A stretch of 64,000 nucleotides of DNA from Thalassia testudinum (taxonomy: Eukaryota; Streptophyta; Magnoliopsida; Alismatales; Hydrocharitaceae): the NCBI GenBank assembly GCA_037157565.1, contig JAZHRO010000012.1:4490501-4554500 (forward strand), given 5' to 3'. Under the pieces are notes generated by a model. That model did not search any database. It worked only from the letters and a program-made list of their open reading frames with translations, and was not told where the DNA came from. This document shows, piece by piece, positions 23,401 to 32,837 of the stretch. The number at the start of each line of letters is the position of its first letter. The stretch's first letter is position 1. The position numbers were made by a program, and so were the translations under genes.

Positions 23401-23495
23401 CTTTTATAGTTGCAAGGAGTGGGGGCAAAATGGACATTACAACTTCAAAATAATAAAAGAGGGGTCATTAGTGACGGATAAATCCGTCACTAAAG
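23401..23495 (-). promoter_or_regulatory. Core promoter of N2 3' LTR: TATA box plus hairpin
   Basis: CTATAAAAG (23409-23401, minus). Hairpin arms 23466-23479 and 23482-23495 have one mismatch. Confidence 0.65.
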
Positions 23496-23888
23496 CTCCC
23501 TTCGTGGGCGACGTGGGCGGCTCGCGCGCGCCCGCTCGGCTGCTTGCGCGCGCAACGCCCGTGCACGTCCATTGATTTTCAGCCGTCCGATCGCGAGATC
23601 GGATGGCTTAAATCGCGCCTCCATCCACTGCGCTGCGCGCCCGTAGCCGTTGGATCTCCATCTGATGCTTGTCCGCACCCGCTCGCCCGCGCCTTCTAGC
23701 CCCTTGCCGCGGCTCGAACCCGCGACCTCTGCTTCGCTCGCGGCTGCGTCACCGCTGTGCTACGCGGACGAAATGGTCGCGCGGACGCTTTTAAGCGCGA
23801 GAGACCACAGCCGTTGGATCTCCATCTGATGGCAGAGAGCGATCGGGTGGGGGCCTTCACAAAATGCAAGCGACCGTTTGGGCGGCTG

Positions 23889-23912
23889 AGATGGCACCAT
23901 GTGGCACCATCT
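23889..23912. promoter_or_regulatory. Palindrome with altered G-box in N2 3' LTR
   Basis: Same 24-bp palindrome, but the core is CATGTG (23898-23903), a C-to-T change from CACGTG. Confidence 0.55.
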
Positions 23913-24365
23913 TGGCCGTCCATCTTCTGGAAGTTGTAGATGGTGCCACGGATGTCGGAATGACTCAATTTTTGTGTCGTTGGGCGGCGATCGTCGATCC
24001 GAATTCATCCGTGCGGTCGGATTTGTCATCTGAAGTGCGGATTTACACCATCCTGGCCCTTGATCTTCTAGGGTTCCCCGATCTCTATCTGATGCTACGG
24101 ATGCCTGATTAGGGTGATCTTGGAGTCGTTCAACTCCAATAGTCGCCCTGATCACATCCATACGGTTGGATCTTTGATCCGAGGCCCCGATAAAATGTTT
24201 GCCCTGTCCAAGCACATAAAATGAGACAATTAACCTCCATTTTATTCAAACTACTTTAAATGCGAGATGATGCATGTTATGCAATATTTATATCATGAAA
24301 TGCAATCCTATGCTTAAGAACATGCATAAATAGACATTTTAAGTAGTGTAAATGTGTTTACATCA

Positions 24366-24402
24366 TACCCCCATGCCTATCTTTTGCTAGTCCCTAGCAA
24401 AA
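24366..24402 (-). other. Terminal polypurine tract and hairpin of N2
   Basis: Minus strand TTTTGCTA-GGGAC-TAGCAAAA (24402-24382), then GATAGGCATGGGGGTA to the LTR edge. Confidence 0.9.
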
Positions 24403-25884
24403 ACTATATGCTATTTATAAAAGAATTAGGTTAGATTATTTGGACCTGAGTTATTTTCAATCATTAAGAAATTGTCTACTTAGGAACTGAACTTTCAAAG
24501 ACACAACAGTGCCCGGGTATCAGCCAAAATGCAGACCGCCTCAAGCCTCGCCTTATTCAAAGAAAAATTTCTTTTTCTCTTTTTACTCTTTTCTAATTTT
24601 TTTGGATTTTCAAATTTTAGGGTTTAAGAGTGGCTTTTTACGGCCATTCAACTCACCCAAGATTTGATGAGAACCCTAAGTTTTAAGCATCTTATTGTGA
24701 TTGTGATAGACTCATTGACCGGCAATTAGAACGGACTTCGGATTTCTACGCCTCTAGGTTACCTCAAAAAGAATTCTACCTAAAGGTGTATCTTTACAAC
24801 CGGTAGCTTTCTCCCTACTTTTATTTTTTAACGGGGTCAACACAAGGGTGAATCCAGTGTATATCTCCCCGGTTTATTCTACTTCTCCGCTTCTTCCTAA
24901 GTGTTTTGGGAATTTTTAGTGCATTTACTGAGCTGGGTTCTGGACAACCAGTCGATGAGCTGTTACCACCGACAACTTGCCAGCCATACTCGTGCGGCGA
25001 AGTGTGGCTTATTTCTTTTTATTCTTTTCTCCTTTTCTTTTTGATTTTTTTTTTCTTCTTTTTTTTTTTTAAGTAGGTGGCTTCCCTTGTCTAAGATTTA
25101 CCTAAAGGCAGCAAAAAGAGAAAGGTCCAGTGACTGGGCTCTGGACAACCTACCTATGGGCTGTTACCCACGATAACTTGCCAGCCATATCACCCTAGAA
25201 GGTTCATTAGCTACCCAATTTCCCATAAAATCGTCGAACAACGAGTCAGTGCAAAGAAAGTTTGTAGATGCTTAAGACTCAAAATTCCCTCACATTAGAG
25301 GACGGGTTGATAAGTCGTGTACTTATCACCCAAACTTATTTACTCCAATTAAAATAAAATTCCGGTTGGTGAGAACTCGAAAAATAAATCCACATTTTAG
25401 TGGATACATAGGTTGATTAAGTCCAAAGACCTGAAGGGTCTTTGTGTTCAAATCATAATATAGTATTTCTTAAGGTCGAAAATTTTCTTAAACCCAAATT
25501 CTCTTTCCTAATTTCTGAATTTTTTTTTAATAAAAGAAAATAAAATAAATCTACAGAGCTGACGAATGAATTCAGAGATAAATATCCACCCCCCCATGCC
25601 TATCTAATGCAATGTCCTCATTGTATTAAAAAGACATAAAACAGAGTGGAAAAACATAGAAAGCACCTGAATTGCATGGATATCAGGTCTGCTCCGAGAT
25701 TAAAATGAAAAAGAACTGTATATGTGCGGAGTTTAGTGCCTTCAGCTAGGCACACTATACAAAGAAAAGAAATGAAGAATTCACAAGTGCAGGTCAGAAT
25801 TAAAATAAACAGAAGAATCCTCTGACCTATCAACAGCGGTCCACAGATGTGGATCAGATTATGGTGCAGACCCATCCCCCATAA
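24403..25884 (-). other. 3' UTR of N2 with internal polypurine module
   Basis: Non-coding and collinear with the N1 3' UTR. The internal module is CAATG-AGGA-CATTG (25623-25610, minus) and GGCATGGGGGGGTGGATA (25600-25583). T-rich tracts lie at 24570-24605 and 25010-25075. Confidence 0.75.
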
Positions 25885-27420
25885 TCAAGAATATCTTAGG
25901 TTCTGGATAAAAATTACCCAAAACCTAAAATCAGAATGCAAGCGGGGTCGGGCCTGCGATTTATGAGGATGAAACCCAAGGCCAAAATGTCGGGTTACAG
26001 AGAATTGAAGCTCAAAAGGATAATCGTTGAATGTGTGCTTGAGTTGAACATCCTCGAAACAAATGTCGTAAGGGTTCTGATTTGATGATTTCAGCTTAAA
26101 AGGAACCCTTCGACTCAATCTTTTATTTCCTCCAAAATTGACTTCCCAAATCAGAATTTCCCAGCTCCTATCCTCCTCATTCAGCATATCAAATTCCAGG
26201 ACCTCTTGTATATTCATCACCCCGTTTGAAATCTCCAAGTCTAAATGATGTGGCAAAATCAAAATTGACTTGGGTCTAATTATCTCAGAATTAGAATCAT
26301 CAATAAGCTCAACAGGGTGTAACTGATAATCAGGGCATTGAACTGATTCCTCCAGAAAATGCGATTCTGGATCCATAATGTGTGCCCTAATAAGATCAGT
26401 TTCCTCAGTTATTGGGCTACCAAATGATCTATTAGATTCCTCAGGCCCAATCGTCTCACAAAAATCATGTTCTGAAAACTCGTGTGTGACTTCGCAACTT
26501 GAATCTTCACCATCAAAGAAATCAGGATCCGTATCAATGTATGTCCCAAAATCAGTTGTCACTTTGTGTTCCCAGGAGACATATGTTTTCTCATAACCCG
26601 GCTCAGGGATCTCAGGTGAAGAAATCAGATCATCCTTAATTGGTTGCTTTAATTCAATCTGGTCAGCCTCGTAACACGTGTTTCCCCCAACAGGTGCCTG
26701 AGCGGGTTCTGTCTTTGGCTTTCCTGAAGAGGGTTCATCCTGGGAATCATCCCAAGATTGAATCAAAGCAACCACGAATCTCATCCTCAATTTCGCTACT
26801 TTCCCGAGTAGAAACTCACCCGGGTTCTTATCCTTAACGTCTTGGAGCCAATCCAATAAAGACTTATTCAAATCATCAATCATTTCAATCAGGGGCTCCA
26901 ATCTCTCAATGCAAGGTATTGGCTGAACTTCTAAAGATTGTATGATATTCCTCAAGTTAGCCAGAACCTTATCTTGAACCTGATTAACCTGAACCAAATG
27001 AGTTGGTTCAGGATTGGGCGGGTTTGACATCAATGCAGAGGAATTAACGAATTGAGATTCGTTATACCCTTCCTGATAATGGGTCATTTCAGACTTTTCA
27101 AAGGATGGTGATGACCTAAAGGTAGTGAAATCAGAGGATGGGTAAGGATCGGTGTATCCTTCTTGATTGTAGATCGTATTAGGTTGTTCATGAAAGGAGG
27201 ACGATCTATAATCGATGTAGCTCTGAGAAGGATAGAAATCAGAATCAAAGTGTTCAGGGTTAGACCCTAAACACGGGGGTCCGAAATTGTGTCCCCAATC
27301 CGAATTATCCCAACTAACTGATGGTTGATTACAATACGAGTCGGGATAATCACCATGTTGAGGATAATTCACAACAGGAGGGAAAGAGCGGGAATGCGTG
27401 AAATATGTGGAATGATTCAT
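25885..27420 (-). CDS. Family N protein, function unknown
   Basis: Intact frame of 511 residues from the ATG at 27420; the frame is open 36 nt further, but without an ATG. I do not recognise it. Residues about 1-140 are rich in Tyr, Ser, Pro and Asn and hold two QEGY-containing repeats (IYNQEGYTDPYPSSDF and THYQEGYNESQF). About 145-225 looks helical (VQDKVLANLRNIIQSLEVQP, LIEMIDDLNKSLLDWLQDVK). About 225-350 is acidic (YIDTDPDFFDGEDSSCEV). The end is mixed, with RRVPFKLK. There is no CCHC knuckle, no D-[ST]-G protease site, no RT, RNase H or integrase motif, and no signal peptide or clear membrane segment. A TTGTATTGCAG acceptor lies 25 nt upstream of the ATG, so a spliced mRNA is likely. N1 has a broken homologue. 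Confidence 0.8.
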   Translation of the reverse strand: MNHSTYFTHSRSFPPVVNYPQHGDYPDSYCNQPSVSWDNSDWGHNFGPPCLGSNPEHFDSDFYPSQSYIDYRSSSFHEQPNTIYNQEGYTDPYPSSDFTTFRSSPSFEKSEMTHYQEGYNESQFVNSSALMSNPPNPEPTHLVQVNQVQDKVLANLRNIIQSLEVQPIPCIERLEPLIEMIDDLNKSLLDWLQDVKDKNPGEFLLGKVAKLRMRFVVALIQSWDDSQDEPSSGKPKTEPAQAPVGGNTCYEADQIELKQPIKDDLISSPEIPEPGYEKTYVSWEHKVTTDFGTYIDTDPDFFDGEDSSCEVTHEFSEHDFCETIGPEESNRSFGSPITEETDLIRAHIMDPESHFLEESVQCPDYQLHPVELIDDSNSEIIRPKSILILPHHLDLEISNGVMNIQEVLEFDMLNEEDRSWEILIWEVNFGGNKRLSRRVPFKLKSSNQNPYDICFEDVQLKHTFNDYPFELQFSVTRHFGLGFHPHKSQARPRLHSDFRFWVIFIQNLRYS

Positions 27421-27445
27421 GAGGCATAGGAGGAAGAAAGGTGCC

Positions 27446-28451
27446 CTGCAATACAAACAATCAAACCTGTCCTTAAATGGGTTAGCCTACAGACCTACAG
27501 ACTCCCAAAACCCATCTTGAGATAAAGGAACGATTTGATCTACTTCTGTCTGTTCAATCCAACCAGTTAGAAGGAGGGACTGGGGAGAAGGTTCTTCCTT
27601 CGACTTGCGCCTCCGGTTCCTAGTGTACCCTCCAGCCGCGATCGTTTGACTCTGCTCCCCTAGCTAGACATCAGATTGAACAGTAGAAACAGACTAATCG
27701 AAAATAATCTCGTTCTGAGTTCTGAAGAGCGAGTCCAATCCTTAAGGCCAACGTCTACTCTGTTTTATTTAGGGCTCGGTTTGAATGTGCTTTGGAATGT
27801 GATGGGCCCTTTAAATGGGTTGTGCCCTTAATGATTGATTGCTTTGTGTGTGCGTGCACAACCAATTATTTTCAAGCATGATTATTTTTGATGTGGTGAA
27901 TTTTAAGGTTCAAATCTTGCTTAGTAGCTTTTAGGATTCAACTTTAGGTGTTTTCAATCAAGTTTCATTGGCACACCAGGTTTTACAAGCACAGGTGAAG
28001 ATGTTTTCCTTTAAAGTTTAAAAAGAATGTGGAGTGCCTGGTAAATCCCTAAGAGTTGAACCTAATTGGCAGCTACTTGATGAGTTGATTTTATTTGAAG
28101 TGGTGCGGCCCAATCAACTCAAACAATTGGCCTGATGCACCACTTAATTAGGCACACAAATGATTACCTAATCTGATTTCTACTCGATTATGTGTTTGGA
28201 TGTGTGTACTGGCTCCTAAGATCGGTTTACTAGTTGAGTTAGCAAATCAGATGAGGTTGTGTACCCCTATGAGATTTCTTTTTTCTATTTGTTATTTTTT
28301 ATTTTTTTTAATGTGGGGGTTGGGGTGAGTATGGGTGTCAAACAACAAACAATCTGACCTTAGAGTTTATAAGAACGCCTAAGTTGATTCATGTTTGAAT
28401 TATTATGTTGTGGAATGAAATCTAATGGGTGGGAGGTGGGGGATAACTTAC
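27446..28451 (-). other. Predicted intron in N2 leader
   Basis: The donor GTAAGT (minus, 28451-28446) closes a 58-nt micro-exon (28509-28452) that follows an ATTGCAG acceptor. The next good acceptor, after TTTGTATTG, is CAG at 27448-27446, just before the N gene. The same donor and acceptor are kept in N1. This is inference from signals only. Confidence 0.5.
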
Positions 28452-28592
28452 AGAACCTTCCACAGCACTTTACTCCGATCTACCACTTTTGCCTGTCTCG
28501 AAAGAGTACCTGCAATTACAATAAGAAAGGAGAAAAGTGAGGTAAATGATTTGTAAGTTACAAAACGTAAAGAGAAATCAAAGATCGTTGCC

Positions 28593-28610
28593 TCCCCGGC
28601 AACGGCGCCA
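28593..28610 (-). other. Primer-binding site of N2 (tRNA-Asp)
   Basis: Perfect 18-nt match on the minus strand, 3 bp from the LTR at 28614. Confidence 0.95.
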
Positions 28611-29360
28611 AAATGTTGAGCGATGCGAACCTACGCTAACGTGTTCGGTTTTGGAAAACCTATCGTTGTAGTTCGAAAGCAAAAAATTCGTGTTCAACAA
28701 ATAAAATTTATACCGAAATTAAAATTCCGGGTTGAACACAGGGAGGTGGACGTTTGATTTAAAAACTTTTTTATTTGTCACGAAGAAATTCAATGTAAAA
28801 CTATCTAAGTATCTACAACAAATAGAAGAGAGAGAGGGGGTAAGAGAGAGAGAGTATTACATATGGAAATCAAAATGAGATGTAGAATAAACAAAGAATT
28901 TATCATAGAAGAGACTGTTCATTACAACTAGAAGGCATGAAACAATTACACTAAAAAGCGATAAATTTACTCTAGAAAGCATTAAAAGAATGGAGGGAGA
29001 AATGTCCTCCTCGACGATCGCTCGGAGGATGAATAGACTACTCTAGAAAGCAGTAAATCTATACTAGAAAGCAGTAAAAAGAATAGGGAGAGAGAAATCC
29101 TCCTCGACAGTCGCTTGGAGGACGAGCCGGACGGGATGACGCCTGGACGAAGGAGGACGAAGCGGGACGAAGGAGGACGAAGCAGAAGAACGGGAACGGA
29201 GCAGCACGCCGTCGTCGTCACGGGATCCACTTCCGAAGGGGGACGAAAATTTGGACTTTATCTCGCGAGAAGCATCCCGGGTGTGGGACAAGCTTCTCTT
29301 GAGCTTTGGAGAGGTAGAGAGGAGAAGGAAGGGATGAGAATTTCATATGGAGGGGGTCTC

Positions 29361-29455
29361 CTTTTATAGTTGCAAGGAGTGGGGGCAAAATGGACATTAC
29401 AACTTCAAAATAATAAAAGAGGGGTCTTTAGTGACGGATAAATCCGTCACTAAAG
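29361..29455 (-). promoter_or_regulatory. Core promoter of N2 5' LTR: TATA box plus hairpin
   Basis: CTATAAAAG (29369-29361, minus). Fifty-six bp upstream, CTTTAGTGACGGAT (29426-29439) pairs perfectly with ATCCGTCACTAAAG (29442-29455) around a 2-nt loop. Confidence 0.75.
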
Positions 29456-29913
29456 CTCCCTTCGTGGGCGACGTGGGCGGCTCGCGCGCGCTCGCTCGGC
29501 TGCTTGCGTGCGCAACGCCCGTGCACGTCCATTGATTTTCAGTCGTCCGATCGCGAGATCGGACGGCTTAAATCGCGCCTCCATCCGCTGCGCTGCGCGC
29601 CCACCCACGCGTGCGATCGCGTGTTACCCGCGGGCGTCCAATCGCGCGTCGACGCTATCGGGCGCCCGCAGCCGTTGGATCTCCATCTGACGCTCGTCCG
29701 CGCCCGCTCGCCCGCGCCTTCCAGCCCCTTGCCGCGGCTCGAACTCGCGACCTCTGCTTTGCCCGCGGCTGCGTCATCGCTGCGCTACGCGGACGAAATG
29801 GTCGCGCGGATGCTTTTAAGCGCGAGCGATCACAGCCGTTGGATCTCCATCTGATGGCGGAGAGCGATCGGATGGGGGCCTTCAAAAAATGCAAGCGGCC
29901 ATTTGGGCGGCTG

Positions 29914-29937
29914 AGATGGCACCACGTGGCGCCATCT
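29914..29937. promoter_or_regulatory. G-box-centred palindrome in N2 5' LTR
   Basis: 24-bp palindrome, 11 of 12 pairs, centred on CACGTG (29923-29928). It lies about 550 bp upstream of the TATA box. Confidence 0.65.
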
Positions 29938-30395
29938 TGGCCGTCCATCTTCTGGAAGTTGTAAATGGTGCCACGGATGTCGGATGGACTCGATTTTTGT
30001 GTTGTTGGGCTGCGATCGTCAATCCGAATTCATCCGTGCGGTCAGATTTGTCATCTGAAGTGCGGATTTACACCATCCTGGCCCTTGATCTTCTAGGGTT
30101 CCCCGATCTCTATCTGATGTTACGGATGCCTGATTAGGGCGATCTTGGAGTCGTTGAACTCCAATCGTCGCCCTGATCACATCCATACGGTTGGATCTTT
30201 GATCCGAGGCCCCGATAAAATGTTTGCCCTATCCAAGCACATAAAATGAGACAATTAACCTCCATTTTATTCAAACTACTCTAAATGCGAGATGATGCAT
30301 GTTATGCAATATTTATATCATGAAATGCAATCCTATGCTTAAGAACATGCATAAATAGACATTTTAAGTAGTGTAAATGTGTTTACATCAACGCC

Positions 30396-32480
30396 CACCC
30401 CCAAATCCCAAGGGAGGAAACCGCCCTCAAAACCCACTAGGTGGTGGAGCCATGGATCCCATAACCTGCCTCCAAGCCCAAATGGAAATGTATAATGATC
30501 AAATTGAAGCCATTAGGGAAACCTTGGAGGAAATGTAGAACCCTCCCGAACGGGAGGAGCCTAGGTCTCTTAGCTCCTATCAAAATCCCGCTGCTATAGT
30601 GACCATAGGACAAATTCGGGTCCCCTTGGGTGGGGATGATTTTGAACTGAAACCAAATGTAATTGGCCTGATTAATTTCCACTTCCATGGTCTTGCAAGT
30701 GAAGATCCTTTTCTCCATTTGGAAGACCTAACCCAATTGGTTGAAACTGTTAAATCGAGAAACATTGGGTTACCTATTGTCCTCATGAAAATGTTCCCGT
30801 TTTTGCTGCGGGATAAAGCGTCACAATGGTTACGCACCCTTGGGAGAATCATCCATTCTTGGGAAGAGATGCGAACAGCATTTCTCAAGAAGTTCTTCCC
30901 AATCGGGCAAACCAATGCGCTTCGCCGTGTTATAACTTCCTTTACGCAACAAAACGGCGAATAGTTTCATGAGGCTTGGGAGAGGTATAATGACCTCCTC
31001 CGGAAGTGTCCGCACCACGGTCTGCCTAAGTGGCATATAGCCCAGATTTTCTATTATGGGCTAAATGAGACTTTGAAGCAGATTACAGACGCTTCCTGCG
31101 GAGGGAATTTCATGAATAAAGATGAGAATGGAGCATTCAAATTATTTGAAAACATGAGCGAAAACTCAAAGAACAATGCCTCCATTGTCGCCTTTAATCG
31201 TACCATCCTGCCCCGTAATGTCCACGAAATTGACACGGGACCCTCTCATTCATCCACAGATCTCAGCCTTATCACACAAAAATTGGATGAAGTCTCCATC
31301 GTGCACAAGAAGCTGGACGAGCTTCTGGCCAACCCCACCCGTTCTATGGCAAACACCCCCACCTCACCACTTCGTCACAATCCCAATTCTTCCAACACCA
31401 GGCTTATCCCTAGAAACCTCGTGAGATCTTCCTTACCGAGTGTCGCGCCAAGCGATTCAGTAAGTCATGTGGATCTGGCTTCTGCAAGCCAGTATTTTGA
31501 CACGGAGGACCAAGCCTCCGTGTGCTCAGATGCGTATTTACATGCGGACTCGTCTTCTGGCTTAGAAGACGCTTGCACCCTGGGGAACAACCCGTTCTCT
31601 GCCACTTATAACCCAGGGTGGCGAAATCATCCGAACTTCGCATGGTCCAGCAACCCGCACGCCAAAACCCCGCGGGTGGACCAATGCGACCGTCCACACC
31701 CGTCATCCCAAGGGCCCAGTCTAATCCTCTGACGAATCCGCCATCGAGTCCTTGCATACCGCAAACAGAACACGCATCAAGTCCTCTTGAGAAATTGATG
31801 CGAATGATGACGGAAATGTCAAAGCGCCATGAAGAGAACATGACCTCTCTTCAACACCAATTGGCGCAGCAGAATGCTGAGATCAGTCAACTACGCATGG
31901 CGACTCGATCTCAGGGCACTCTTCCAGCCCAACCTGTTCCCAACCTGCAAAATTTCATACCCCGTGGTCCTCAACCACAGGTACGACCTTCTCAGGGGCA
32001 GGTTCATTAGATTTTGTAGGCTCCGAGCATTCCATCGGGATTTCAGGCTAATCCCACTGCAGCACCTCACTCTTATGTCCCTATTGTGAACCTTCCTCCA
32101 CCGTATGATCCCACTGGACCCGCGTCGTCCAATGCGATCACTACGAGGAGCGGTAAGCAGACCGTCGATCTGCCTCGACCTGATCCTGGCCCATCTTCTT
32201 CATCGCCCTCTCATTCGGGATGCACACCTCATTCACGAGAGGATGATACACCAAAATTAGTGCCAGAATCGGTCCCATTCCCTAAGGCTCTACTGAGGGA
32301 GCCAAAAGGTAAGAAGAAGGATATGTAGGCCTTTGATAACCTGCGTAATTTATTCAAGGACGTTGAAATCAAGGTACCCCTGCTAGAGGCTATCGACCAC
32401 ATACCTACTGTCGCCCGATTTTTCAAAGACTACACAACACCCAGGTGATAGTCAAAGAAAACAAAGAATCCGGTGGTTCT
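30396..32480 (+). pseudogene. gag: gag of A (disrupted)
   Basis: After N2 the gag frame runs from about 30396 with stops near 30538 and at 30962-30964. The gag domain is clear at 30599-31240: GLASEDPFLHLEDLTQLVET, LLRDKASQWL, AFLKKFFPIGQTNALRR, then NKDENGAFKLFENM. The frame ends at 31732 and continues in another frame (31618-32010, 32086-32328), where MMTEMSKRHEENM and a Gln-rich stretch suggest a coiled coil. No CCHC knuckle is visible. It is homologous to the gag of B and F. The first codons were separated by N2 (Pro-rich text at about 22590-22642). Confidence 0.85.
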
Positions 32481-32831
32481 CTACCTCATGCAAGTTATGC
32501 TATACTGTCAAATCTACCACCGAAGCAGAAAGATCTAGGCACACCGCTTATTTCCTGTAGCATCTAAGGCTGCAATTTTAACCGTGCTTTGCTTGATCTA
32601 GGATCTTCCATCAATCTTATACCAACCATCATGCTCGAAAAATTTTCCTTAGGAAATCTGAAACCCACCCCTGTCACATTACAATTGGCAGATCGTTCTG
32701 TCAAAGTACCAAAGGGTGTGGTGGAAAACATGGTGGTTAGGGTCAATAGTCTCTATTTTCTTGTTGACTTTCTCATTTTGGATATGGAAGTTCCTAGCTC
32801 ACTTTCTGATTGTCCGATCATCCTTGGTTGA
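32481..32831 (+). pseudogene. pol: Protease domain of A
   Basis: Retropepsin-type aspartic protease that would mature Gag-Pol. The active-site region reads LLDLGSSINLIP (Asp-Leu-Gly), followed by TLQLADRSVKVPKG and the VDFLILDMEV strand. The frame closes with TGA at 32829-32831, where the homologous protein of F has Arg (LGRPFLATA). The change CGA to TGA is one C-to-T event. The frame is otherwise shared with RT downstream. Confidence 0.8.
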
Positions 32832-32837
32832 CCTTTC

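Larger units (their letters stand above)
22648..24365 (-). mobile_element. 3' LTR of N2
   Basis: 1718 bp. Its inner-orientation end begins AGTTGAGCG (TG changed). It is shorter than its partner mainly through one deletion of about 60 bp near 23648, relative to 29600-29668. Confidence 0.9.
22648..30390 (-). mobile_element. N2: complete non-autonomous LTR retrotransposon, family N
   Basis: LTRs 22648-24365 and 28614-30390 flank a 4.25-kb internal region. Flanks ATGCC (22643-22647) and ACGCC (30391-30395) are a 5-bp target duplication with one C/T change. The PBS is perfect; the polypurine tract and hairpin abut the left LTR. The only coding frame is the 511-codon N gene. It is inserted opposite to A, at the A leader/gag junction, so it postdates A. 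Confidence 0.93.
28614..30390 (-). mobile_element. 5' LTR of N2
   Basis: 1777 bp, TGTTGAGCG to GTTTACATCA. Downstream of the TATA box (R/U5 in minus sense) lie at least five CTAGAAAGC-like units of 20-24 bp (28926-29075) and two CCTCCTCGAC...GGAGGA stem-like blocks (29006, 29098). A minus frame at 29064-29291 (75 codons, MSHTRDASREIKSKF start) recurs in other N LTRs and could be an upstream frame; evidence is weak. Confidence 0.92.
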
